From assembly GCA_021159525.1 (NCBI GenBank), contig JAGHEC010000395.1, positions 1 through 22,456 of the forward strand: DNA of 22,456 bases, read 5' to 3'. A program made the translations under genes and the position numbers. This document shows, piece after piece, positions 1-6,721 of the stretch (positions are counted from its first letter, which is position 1; each line of letters opens with the position of its first letter). The stretch is from Deltaproteobacteria bacterium (GTDB lineage: Bacteria; Desulfobacterota; DSM-4660; Desulfatiglandales; Desulfatiglandaceae). Under the pieces are notes generated by a model. That model ran no database searches. It worked only from the letters and a program-made list of their open reading frames with translations, and was not told where the DNA came from.

Positions 1-83
1 ACAAGGCAATGGCGGGCAGGCTTGCCCCTTTGGCATTCTCGACTTCGTCGAGCTGCGGCTTCCCCCACTGATAAGTCACAAAG

Positions 84-149
84 AGACGGCGCCCTCCCGG
101 CAGTCGCGTCAGAAAAACCCTTCTGCCCTCATTTATTGAGCTATTACGG
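84..149 (+). repeat. Left arm of 66-bp inverted repeat (copy A)
   Basis: This 66-bp stretch is repeated in reverse orientation at 3419-3484. By my manual alignment 58 of 66 positions match without gaps, and the first 39 (from AGACGGCGCC to about 122) are identical. The end motif is ATTGAGCTATTACGG here and ATTGAGCCGTTACGG in the other arm. A degenerate same-orientation copy lies near 3530-3594. No transposase is visible, so this looks like an intergenic repeat family or a transposase-less element rather than a complete insertion sequence. Confidence 0.8.
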
Positions 150-368
150 ATCATTTCTCTTGCTCAAACGCAAAGCGTTGAGCAACAAAGAGGTTGGGGG
201 GCGCCGCCCCAAAGAGATATTCTTCAAGGAAATCGTCATCCATCGCGCGTGGGGGTCACCATCCGAACACGGCTGGGACTGGAAGGGTTTATATGTGATG
301 CCAGATCGTTTGCAATAACAGTTGAGTCCGCGTATCAAACCGTATGGAAAACATGATGCCTACGGGGC

Positions 369-374
369 AGGAGG
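369..374 (+). promoter_or_regulatory. Ribosome-binding site deciding the glycosyltransferase start
   Basis: AGGAGG lies 8 nt before the ATG at 383. The more upstream in-frame ATG at 344 has no such motif in front of it, so the start at 383 is preferred. Confidence 0.8.
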
Positions 375-382
375 TAATTCCC

Positions 383-1090
383 ATGCAGACAGCCGCCAAC
401 CCGCACACAGACATCGTTATTGTCTTCTATGGAAAACGCAGCGATCTGGACGCCTGTCTGGAGTCCATAGAGAGGCACTGCACCCATTACAGGATGCATA
501 TTGTGGATAATAACCGGGAGAATACAGGCTTTACCCGGGGCGTCAACAAAGGAATCCGCGATGGAGACGCCCCGTATGTATGGCTGCTGAATCAGGATGC
601 CGTCGTATTGAAAGGGGCCCAGGATGCACTGATCAACAGGCTCAATTGCGACCCTAAGATAGGTATTGCTGCTTCCATGCAGCTCAACCCCGATGACAAG
701 GACTTTATTACACATGGGGGGACGTTAAGGGCCTTTCCCACAGGTCTTCACAAGGGGGGCCGGCTTTCGAGGGGAGAGTGCCTGTTTCCCTTGAAGCAGT
801 CCTGGGTCAATTTCGCATCGGTTATGTTAAAGCGGAAAATGATCGATCAGATCGGGCTTCTGGATGAGTCCATGTTCCTTTTTTATTCGGACGCAGACTA
901 CTGCTATTGGGCCCGCTACAATGGCTGGCAGGTGTGGTATGAGCCCGAATCACGTGTCCTGCATAAGCTAAATGTCTCGAGCCGAGGATCTGACTGGCAA
1001 ACAAAAGATATGCTTGTATTTATGAAAAAATGGGGGCTTCGGCTGAGGCCTGAGATGCTTAAAGCGGACATATCAGGCACCAGCCGTTAG
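383..1090 (+). CDS. Family 2 glycosyltransferase (rhamnosyltransferase-like)
   Basis: A 235-residue cytoplasmic protein of the GT-A fold, family GT2, expected to move a sugar from a nucleotide-sugar donor to a glycan or lipid-linked acceptor; the substrate cannot be read from sequence. Visible motifs: an N-terminal beta strand DIVIVFYG (10-17), VDNN (41-44), NTGFTRGVNKGI (47-58), the metal/donor site WLLNQDA (67-73, an NxD variant of DxD), and the acceptor/catalytic segment GLLDESMFLFYSDADYCYWA (158-177). The loop between VDNN and NTGF is much shorter than the usual VDNxS...NxGF spacing, so the family call is firm but the donor is open. There is no membrane segment. The start at 383 follows a perfect AGGAGG. 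It converges on the oxidoreductase gene with a 57-nt gap and has no glycan-synthesis neighbour in view. It lies inside the 66-bp inverted repeat pair. Confidence 0.85.
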   Translation: MQTAANPHTDIVIVFYGKRSDLDACLESIERHCTHYRMHIVDNNRENTGFTRGVNKGIRDGDAPYVWLLNQDAVVLKGAQDALINRLNCDPKIGIAASMQLNPDDKDFITHGGTLRAFPTGLHKGGRLSRGECLFPLKQSWVNFASVMLKRKMIDQIGLLDESMFLFYSDADYCYWARYNGWQVWYEPESRVLHKLNVSSRGSDWQTKDMLVFMKKWGLRLRPEMLKADISGTSR

Positions 1091-1147
1091 TATGGAACAA
1101 CGAGAGACTTATACTACAATCAGAGAGTTATTGCACCTTAAATTCCG

Positions 1148-2929
1148 TCATCCAGAATTTGTGGAGGGGGGAATCCCTTGCGCATCCCAGCCCCGCGCCT
1201 CATAGTAGTCCGAAAGAAGACGGTCCATCTGAGCCTCGGTGATGATCTTTTGGCTCTCAGGAAGTGCTTCTTTGTAATAACGATTAGGCAGCTTGTCTTC
1301 TTTGAGCGTAAGGCCTTCTCGGATATTGAAGCGCCTGGTTGTGCTGCTGATATTGTTAGCAATCGACCTCATCGCCTCCGTGTTCAATGACATCCCCGTA
1401 ACCGCCTTAATCATTGTGCTCAGCTCTTCCCACTGGTAAAGATCACGATAAAAACGGCATAATATCAGGGTATCAAGGATAATCAGCCGATCTTCCCATT
1501 CAGCAAACATCTCAGCTTTTCCCTCTATTTGATCCGGATCAATCATCTTGCTTAAGTCCGGTTTATAGAACGTAGACCTCAAATGGCATGCCCCTCTTGG
1601 GGAACTTCCGTAAGCAAGGCCCATACCTTTAAAGACACGAGGATCGTAGCCCGCTGGTTCCAGGCCCTTGACATGGATAGCTTCATCTTCCATGCCCCAT
1701 TCCAGGGCAGCATCTCTTATCCCTTTGGAAAGAATCTTGCCAATCCCCCGCCCGTAAACCATATCTCTCAGCAGTGCTGCTATCTTATCGGGTTCGCCGT
1801 AATCTATATCGTATTCGACTTTCCCTTGGCGTACAGCCTCGATGGTAAAGGCGGCCAAGTTCCCGGCGCTAATTGTATCGATCCCCAAACGGTCACAGAT
1901 ATCATTCAAATAGGCAATCTCTTCAATGCGTTTTACCTCGCAGAGACCGCCAAAGGCATAAATAGTTTCATATTCGGGGCCCTCGATCTTGAGGCCCTTA
2001 TGACGTCCTTCTTTCACGACAGAGAGCCTCCCGCAGGCGATAAAACATTTTAAACACGCATGAGGGGTAACCTCAAGATGCTTGTGAAACGCATCCGCAT
2101 TGATGGCCTCTCTGTGTGCAGCCTTTCCATTATGCCAGTAATGAGTTGGAAAGCTGCCCGCATTGCTCATAATGTCGACCATCATGGGAGTACCTTTATT
2201 CTTGTAGGCAATAACCCCCGGGTCATTTTTTCCCTTTTGGCCCACATCCTTAACAAAGCGCTTCACAAGATCAGGGTAAGCCGGTTCTTTCATCTTTTTG
2301 CCCCAAAAAGCAATAGCTTTTATCTGCTTAGACCCCATCACCGCGCCTGCACCGGTCCGGCCTGCACTTCGCCAGTAATCATTTTCAATGGCCGCAAAAC
2401 TCACACCATTCTCACCTGCTGGGCCGATACACAGGACGCCACACTTGTTGACGCCGTGACGATTTTTCCTAACCCATGCTTTAACCCGGTTTTCGGTTTC
2501 AAAGGTATCCACCCCCCACAGATCAGGCGCATCATGAAAAAATACCCCCTGATCCGAAATTTCAATCCAACAGGGCTTCCCGGAAGCGCCGTGAACGATG
2601 ACTGCGTCAAAGCCTGCCTTAACCATGTAATCGCCCACAGTGCCTCCTGAATAAGATTCAGAGTAATACCCGGTCTGCGGTGATTTGGTATAGATGCCGT
2701 AACGACATGATCCCCATATGGAACTCCCGCACACCGGGCCACTCGCCAGGATGAAGTGATTTTCAGGGCTTAAGGCATTTACTCGGGGAGGGTTGTGTTT
2801 CATCAAAAGATAGGAGGCAAGCCCCTTCCCCCCCAAGCATCTCTCAAGAAGCTCATCGGAAAGTGCGTCTACCTGAAAGCTTTGATCGGACATGTTAATT
2901 CTTAGAATCTGATTGTAGAAACCCTTCAT
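1148..2929 (-). CDS. Aldehyde:ferredoxin oxidoreductase family tungstoenzyme
   Basis: A 593-residue protein, the normal length for the AOR family. These cytoplasmic enzymes hold a tungsten (rarely molybdenum) bis-pterin and one [4Fe-4S] cluster and oxidise aldehydes to acids with ferredoxin, or run the reverse reaction. The N-terminal AOR domain covers about 1-205 and the AOR C-terminal domains about 215-570. Cluster ligands are C292, C295 and C299 (CLKCFIAC) with the distal cysteine at C491. The family glutamate motif GPEYET is at 317-322, and PRGACHLRS (444-452) carries H449, matching the catalytic histidine of the archaeal enzyme. The ATG at 2929 follows AAGGGGG at a good distance. It is a single gene with no partner subunit, MoaD-like protein or ferredoxin beside it, so substrate and electron partner are unknown. 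Many delta-proteobacterial paralogues have no assigned substrate. Confidence 0.93.
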   Translation of the reverse strand: MKGFYNQILRINMSDQSFQVDALSDELLERCLGGKGLASYLLMKHNPPRVNALSPENHFILASGPVCGSSIWGSCRYGIYTKSPQTGYYSESYSGGTVGDYMVKAGFDAVIVHGASGKPCWIEISDQGVFFHDAPDLWGVDTFETENRVKAWVRKNRHGVNKCGVLCIGPAGENGVSFAAIENDYWRSAGRTGAGAVMGSKQIKAIAFWGKKMKEPAYPDLVKRFVKDVGQKGKNDPGVIAYKNKGTPMMVDIMSNAGSFPTHYWHNGKAAHREAINADAFHKHLEVTPHACLKCFIACGRLSVVKEGRHKGLKIEGPEYETIYAFGGLCEVKRIEEIAYLNDICDRLGIDTISAGNLAAFTIEAVRQGKVEYDIDYGEPDKIAALLRDMVYGRGIGKILSKGIRDAALEWGMEDEAIHVKGLEPAGYDPRVFKGMGLAYGSSPRGACHLRSTFYKPDLSKMIDPDQIEGKAEMFAEWEDRLIILDTLILCRFYRDLYQWEELSTMIKAVTGMSLNTEAMRSIANNISSTTRRFNIREGLTLKEDKLPNRYYKEALPESQKIITEAQMDRLLSDYYEARGWDAQGIPPSTNSG

Positions 2930-3418
2930 GACTGCCCCCTTGTTGTTAAGCGTTTCAAGACCGAGTCAAATTACTACCCCTCGCTTCCTGCTCACTTGTA
3001 TATCTGCGTACAGCCCCTTCGTGTCGGCCCGCTTTTGACACATGAAAGGCCTTGGCCCAAAAGTCTTGGGCAGTAAACTTTTAACGGCCGAATCAAAAAG
3101 ATAATACAAGATTTCCTTTCAAGAGGAAAACGAAAAGCCACCCGGAATACACAAAATTGGAAGTTTTTCGTCACTGCAAAAATTCGTAACCCCGCGAAAC
3201 GGCGGAAAAAGGAAAACAATCCCTTGAATACCTGGTTCTGAGATGAACCGGACACGTTCCACGTATCCGCGATTTGGGTCAAAAAGGGCTTTTTCGTTGG
3301 CGGTTATCAAGAAACCATCTAATTACCGGCTCCAACAAGCGCATCCTTTACCATAACTGACCGATCAAAACCATATTGATAAAAGGTAGCCAATAGCATA
3401 TATTTTCCCAATAATAGA

Positions 3419-3484
3419 CCGTAACGGCTCAATGAACAGGGCCAAAAGGGTTTTTCTGACGCGACTGCCGGGAGGGCGCCGTCT
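3419..3484 (-). repeat. Right arm of 66-bp inverted repeat (copy B)
   Basis: This is the reverse complement of copy A at 84-149 with 8 mismatches in 66 by my alignment. Together the arms enclose about 3.27 kb holding the glycosyltransferase and AOR genes. The 39 identical bases sit at the outer end of this arm, as they do at the outer (left) end of copy A. Confidence 0.8.
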
Positions 3485-3528
3485 GTTGTCCACTCGCTTC
3501 GCTCGACTCAGACCGGAGGCCCGGAGCG

Positions 3529-3600
3529 GAAGAAAAATTCTTCTGCCCCGGCACTAGGTTCGCAGTTATCCCCCTAATTATTGAGGTGATACGTTTCTAT
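3529..3600 (+). repeat. Degenerate third copy of the repeat (copy C)
   Basis: AGAAAAATTCTTCTGCCCC and, after an insertion of about 20 bases, ATTATTGAGGTGATACG match the order AGAAAAACCCTTCTGCCC ... TTATTGAGCTATTACGG of copy A. It sits about 45 bases from copy B in the opposite orientation, so B and C form a compound imperfect inverted repeat. The resemblance is by eye and only partial. Confidence 0.5.
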
Positions 3601-3611
3601 TTCCATAAATG

Positions 3612-3745
3612 AGAATTTTTGCGCAAAATCAAGGGAATCAAGGGCTTGGGCGGAGGCGTACTGTAGTACGCCGCACCTGTCTGCGTGCCCCGCACAGCCA
3701 GGCAAGGAATCCCGCAGATTAACGCAGAGGTTGCGCAACAAGGCC
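3612..3745. repeat. Palindromic intergenic repeat-like unit
   Basis: The unit is bounded by two copies of the self-complementary octamer TTGCGCAA (3619-3626 and 3731-3738). Inside is a perfect hairpin, GGCGTACT (3655-3662), loop GT, AGTACGCC (3665-3672). This looks like an intergenic repeat family, but only one copy is in the window, so the repeat status is inferred from structure and not shown. Confidence 0.4.
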
Positions 3746-3749
3746 ATTT

Positions 3750-3879
3750 ATGGATGAAAACTATCTAAATTGGAGCACTGAAAAACGAGATATTGAAGGC
3801 TAACCGAGGAATTTCCTTTGAGGAAGTTGCTCTGGACATTGAGATCATACGTCATATTCCGTCTGAATTTTTCCCGTAA
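3750..3879 (+). pseudogene. Frameshifted remnant of a BrnT/DUF497-like toxin
   Basis: An ATG at 3750, preceded by AAGG, opens MDENYLNWSTEK and then hits a stop after RDIEG. Shifting the frame by one base at the run of A around 3780-3785 continues as NEILKANRGISFEEVALDIE and ends at a TAA at 3879. The joined reading resembles the N-terminal half of small BrnT-type (DUF497) RNase toxins, which typically show an xWxxEKNxxLxxxRxISFEEV pattern and then a LLDxIEHPN-like segment. That second segment is missing here, so the gene appears both frameshifted and truncated. No antitoxin gene follows. The family resemblance is from memory of the consensus. Confidence 0.4.
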
Positions 3880-3922
3880 TCCGAAAGGGAGGCTACGGCT
3901 CAAAAGGCAAAGCTCGTCTATC

Positions 3923-4657
3923 ATGACAGCTCTGGAAAATATCCACATAGGCGCCTCAGGTTGGCACTATGACAGCTGGATAGGACCATTCTATCCTGAA
4001 AGGCTCCCTAAGAGGGATTTTTTAGCCTTTTATTCCAGGCACTTTCAGACGGTTGAAATCAACCACTCCTTTTACCGGCTTCCCAAGACCGAGGTCCTGA
4101 CCGCCTGGCGCAAGGCCGTACCCGAAGGATTCTTGTTCGCTGTAAAGGCGAGCCGCTACATCACCCACATGAAGAAGTTGAAAGACGCCAAAGAGGCCCT
4201 TACCGCCTTTCTAAAACGGGTTGATGCACTTGGAGACAAGCTGGGTCCCATCCTTTTTCAACTTCCGCCGCGCTGGCGTTTCAACCCGGAGCGCTTCCGC
4301 GCCTTTTTGGAAAGTTTGCCCAGCAACTACCAATACGCCTTTGAGTTCCGCGACACCTCCTGGATGAACCCTGCCGCGTATGAGGCCTTGAATATGGTCA
4401 GGGCGGCCTTCTGCATCTATGATCTGGCAGGGTATCGTTCACCAAAAGAGATTACATCGGATTTCATCTATGTGCGCCTCCACGGTCCGAATGACGCCTA
4501 CAAGGGGAGCTACTCTGTCTCGACGCTGTCCAGATGGGCGGGGGCATTTTCGACCTGGGTGGATATGGGCAACCAGGTCTTCTGCTATTTTGATAATGAC
4601 GAAGCCGGATACGCCGCGCAAAATGCATCGAAACTGCAAGAGATAATCACCAAATAG
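3923..4657 (+). CDS. DUF72 (YecE-like) TIM-barrel protein
   Basis: A 244-residue soluble protein of the DUF72/YecE family, whose members adopt a TIM-barrel fold; their biochemical role is not established. Hallmarks are IGASGWHYDSWIGPFYP (9-25), the FYS...FQTVEINHSFY block (36-51), FAVKASRYITHMKKL (72-86), ILFQLPP (110-116), FEFRDTSW (140-147), YVRLHGP (183-189) and the C-terminal CYFDNDEAGYAAQNA (221-235). The ATG at 3923 is chosen because homology begins there. A TTG at 3818 with GAGGA upstream would add 35 basic residues without family resemblance, read out of frame through the toxin remnant. The Shine-Dalgarno before 3923 is weak. It converges on the korC-like gene with an 89-nt gap; the palindrome GCGGGCCCGC lies there but has no T-run. 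Confidence 0.88.
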   Translation: MTALENIHIGASGWHYDSWIGPFYPERLPKRDFLAFYSRHFQTVEINHSFYRLPKTEVLTAWRKAVPEGFLFAVKASRYITHMKKLKDAKEALTAFLKRVDALGDKLGPILFQLPPRWRFNPERFRAFLESLPSNYQYAFEFRDTSWMNPAAYEALNMVRAAFCIYDLAGYRSPKEITSDFIYVRLHGPNDAYKGSYSVSTLSRWAGAFSTWVDMGNQVFCYFDNDEAGYAAQNASKLQEIITK

Positions 4658-4746
4658 ACGGCGGGCCCGCGCCCTATCCTGATTGCCCAATAGCCGGTAA
4701 CAGGGGCGTATCCCGTCAGCCAGTTGATCGAGAAGAAGGGCGTAGC

Positions 4747-5292
4747 TTACCAGGTTGTCTCCCGTGCCAGGTCCAGACCCGCCTGCAAGGCCATCCGATT
4801 TATCTCGAGGGACTCGAGCGGAACCCGGCCTGCCAAGACCTGCTCGATGGATTCGGCTCTAATCAGACCGCTCAATCCGACAAGGACCCCCAACACGCAG
4901 ATATTAAAGACAATCGGATTTCCAATCCGATTCGCCACGGTGTCATGCATGCCGAAGCCCACCTGGCGCGCATCCACCTTGGGATCCTGCCGTACATAGC
5001 GGGTATCGGTCAACAACAGACCGCCCGGGCGCACGGACCAGGAATAGCGACTGTAGGCCTCCTGGGTCAGACAGACCGCGATGTTGGGCTGTTCCACCTT
5101 GGGGTAATAGATGGGCTCATCGGACAGAATCACATCGGCCCGAGTGGCCCCGCCCCGCGACTCCGGGCCGTAGGACTGGGTTTGAACCGCATTCAGATCT
5201 TCGTAAACCACCGCGGCCTCGGCCAATATAATGGCTGCGGTAATCACCCCCTGGCCTCCGGCGCCGCTCAGAATGATGCGCTGGGTCTGCAT
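4747..5292 (-). CDS. korC: 2-oxoacid:ferredoxin oxidoreductase gamma subunit (KorC-like)
   Basis: A 181-residue protein of the pyruvate/2-ketoisovalerate ferredoxin oxidoreductase gamma family, closest in style to the 2-oxoglutarate type. In the complex this domain pairs with alpha and beta (TPP) subunits that turn a 2-oxoacid plus CoA into acyl-CoA with reduced ferredoxin. The nucleotide-binding-like loop LSGAGGQGV (8-16) is followed by TQSYGPESRGGATRADVILS (38-57), the family signature, and IGNPIVFNICVLG (123-135). The ATG at 5292 follows AGGGGA; an open extension to 5436 overlaps the upstream regulator and lacks family resemblance. It is last in the pyrB-pyrC-regulator unit, 43 nt after the regulator. 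No alpha, beta or ferredoxin-like subunit is in view, so it is an orphan here. The symbol denotes the family and not a proven substrate. Confidence 0.85.
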   Translation of the reverse strand: MQTQRIILSGAGGQGVITAAIILAEAAVVYEDLNAVQTQSYGPESRGGATRADVILSDEPIYYPKVEQPNIAVCLTQEAYSRYSWSVRPGGLLLTDTRYVRQDPKVDARQVGFGMHDTVANRIGNPIVFNICVLGVLVGLSGLIRAESIEQVLAGRVPLESLEINRMALQAGLDLARETTW

Positions 5293-5335
5293 ATCTGTTC
5301 CCCTATCTGCTTGTTCTAATGGCCCCCAACCTGAC

Positions 5336-6721
5336 CTATGAATCATCCTCTGCTGCAATCCCCTGCTTCTCCAGTCGATACCGGAGCGACCGAAGCGTGA
5401 TCCCCAGGATTTCGGCAGCCGCCTGTTTGGATCCACGGGCCATTTCCAATGCCTCCACGAGATACTCCCTTTCTATCTCGGCCATTACCTTATCCAACCG
5501 GATCCCGTCCGGTCCAATGCGGGCCCGGGTCCCCTTCCCCTCAACCTCCCTTTTCAACCTGGAAAGGGTCAGGCTCTCGGGCAGAACAATATTGGAGGCC
5601 TCCAGAGCCACGCTCCGCTCCACAATATTCTCCAGTTCCCGCACATTGCCCGGAAAAGGATAGTGGCTGAGGATATCCATGGCATAGGTCGAGATTTTCT
5701 TGATGTCCTTGCCCATCTGAAGAGAACATTTCTCCACAAAATGTTGTGCCAGCAAAGCGAGATCCCCTTCCCTCTCCCGCAGTGGAGGAATAATGATGGG
5801 GATTACATTCAGTCTGAAATAGAGGTCTTCCCTGAAATTCTTGTTCAGGACCTCCTTTTCGAGATCCTTGTTGGTGGCAGAGATAAACCGGACATCCACC
5901 TGCTTCATCTCCACCCCGCCTACAGCGGTAAAGGCCCGTTCCTGAATCACCCTTAAGAGTTTGACCTGGATTACCGGCGACAGTTCGCCCACCTCATCCA
6001 GGAAGACCGTGCCCCCGTCGGCAACATCAAAGAGGCCTTCCTTATCGGCGACTGCGCCGGTAAAGGCGCCCTTCCGGTGGCCGAACAGCTCGCTCTCTAT
6101 GAGGGTTTCAGGCATTCCCGCACAGTTGATCACCACGATCGGCCTGTTACGCCTGTCGCTCAGGTTATGGATGGCCTTGGCCACCAGCTCTTTTCCAGTC
6201 CCGCTTTCCCCCATAATAAGCACATTGCTCTTGGTCCGTGACACCCGCTCAATCAGATCATACACCTTCCTCATCTGCGGGCTCTCGCCTATCAGACAAC
6301 CAAAATGAAGACGACCACTCAGTCCCTTCTTCTCTTTGGAGGCAGGGGGCTCCAGGGACAGGGCGTCCCTCACCACCCGCTTGAGATCATTAACCTTGAA
6401 CGGCTTTGGAAGATAATCATAGGCGCCCTCTTTCATGGCCTCCACAGCCGTTTCAGGGGTGGCAAATGCGGAAATGAGAATGACCGGAGTCTCCGGATCC
6501 TGCTCCTTTACCTTTTTCAGGACCCCCATCCCGTTAATATTTCGCATCCGAATATCGGTAATGACCAGATCAAAGGTCTCCCGCACCAGGATCTTACATG
6601 CATCTTCCCCGTCCTGTGCCGCAGTCACCTGATAGCCTTCCTTGGTCAGCATGATCTCCAGAAATTCCCTCATGCTGGCCTCATCATCGACCACCAATAT
6701 CCTATTCCTTTTCCCAGACAA
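5336..6721 (-). CDS. Sigma-54-dependent response regulator, NtrC family
   Basis: A 461-residue activator with a receiver, AAA+ and DNA-binding layout. The receiver (about 4-120) has the acidic pair in LVVDDE, phospho-acceptor D56 (LVITD) and the conserved lysine in LPKPF. The AAA+ domain (about 140-370) has Walker A GESGTGK (171-177), the sigma-54 contact loop GAFTGA (218-223), Walker B VFLDE (239-243) and FREDLYFRLNV as sensor/arginine region. A Fis-type helix-turn-helix ends the protein (about 431-453). A TTG at 6721 is chosen because GGAGG sits 5 nt ahead; an in-frame TTG at 6733 would add four residues. Either start lies within the 3' end of pyrC (20-nt overlap), so translation is probably coupled. 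No histidine kinase is adjacent, and its targets are unknown. Confidence 0.93.
   Translation of the reverse strand: MSGKRNRILVVDDEASMREFLEIMLTKEGYQVTAAQDGEDACKILVRETFDLVITDIRMRNINGMGVLKKVKEQDPETPVILISAFATPETAVEAMKEGAYDYLPKPFKVNDLKRVVRDALSLEPPASKEKKGLSGRLHFGCLIGESPQMRKVYDLIERVSRTKSNVLIMGESGTGKELVAKAIHNLSDRRNRPIVVINCAGMPETLIESELFGHRKGAFTGAVADKEGLFDVADGGTVFLDEVGELSPVIQVKLLRVIQERAFTAVGGVEMKQVDVRFISATNKDLEKEVLNKNFREDLYFRLNVIPIIIPPLREREGDLALLAQHFVEKCSLQMGKDIKKISTYAMDILSHYPFPGNVRELENIVERSVALEASNIVLPESLTLSRLKREVEGKGTRARIGPDGIRLDKVMAEIEREYLVEALEMARGSKQAAAEILGITLRSLRYRLEKQGIAAEDDS

Larger units (their letters stand above)
1..382. other. Gene-free, hairpin-rich left flank
   Basis: I see no credible gene here. 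The stretch carries several short inverted repeats: CTCGAC/GTCGAG around 39-53, a strong hairpin at 160-185 (TTGCTCAAACGC / GCGTTGAGCAA with one bulged A and an AAA loop), and a GC-rich palindrome near 194-212 (TTGGGG ... CCCCAA). Bases 84-149 are the left arm of a 66-bp inverted repeat described separately. An open frame over 22-318 has no recognisable protein character and runs through the repeat arm, so I treat the whole stretch as non-coding. No clear promoter for the downstream glycosyltransferase gene was recognised. Confidence 0.6.
2930..3749. other. Gene-free region between AOR and the toxin remnant
   Basis: About 820 bases without an intact gene. The part nearest the AOR start is AT-rich and probably holds its promoter on the minus strand; TTGACT near 2968 followed by AACA/TAACAA-like boxes is weak and I do not call it. 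The middle and left part (3419-3745) is dense in repeats: the right arm of the 66-bp inverted repeat, a degenerate third copy, a hairpin-forming CTCGCTTCGCTCGACTC segment, and a palindromic unit at 3612-3745. A 96-codon minus-strand frame at 2992-3282 has no protein-like composition or family resemblance and is not called. Confidence 0.6.

Noticed and set aside
22..318. Plus-strand open frame of 98 codons at the left edge
   Set aside because: It runs through the 66-bp repeat arm and two hairpins, and its translation shows no protein family features.
2992..3282. Minus-strand open frame of 96 codons upstream of the AOR gene
   Set aside because: The Phe/Arg/Ser-rich composition and low complexity look like translated AT-rich intergenic DNA, with no family resemblance.
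4658..4746. Bidirectional terminator between the DUF72 and korC-like genes
   Set aside because: The GCGGGCCCGC palindrome has no T-run on either side and is too short to call.
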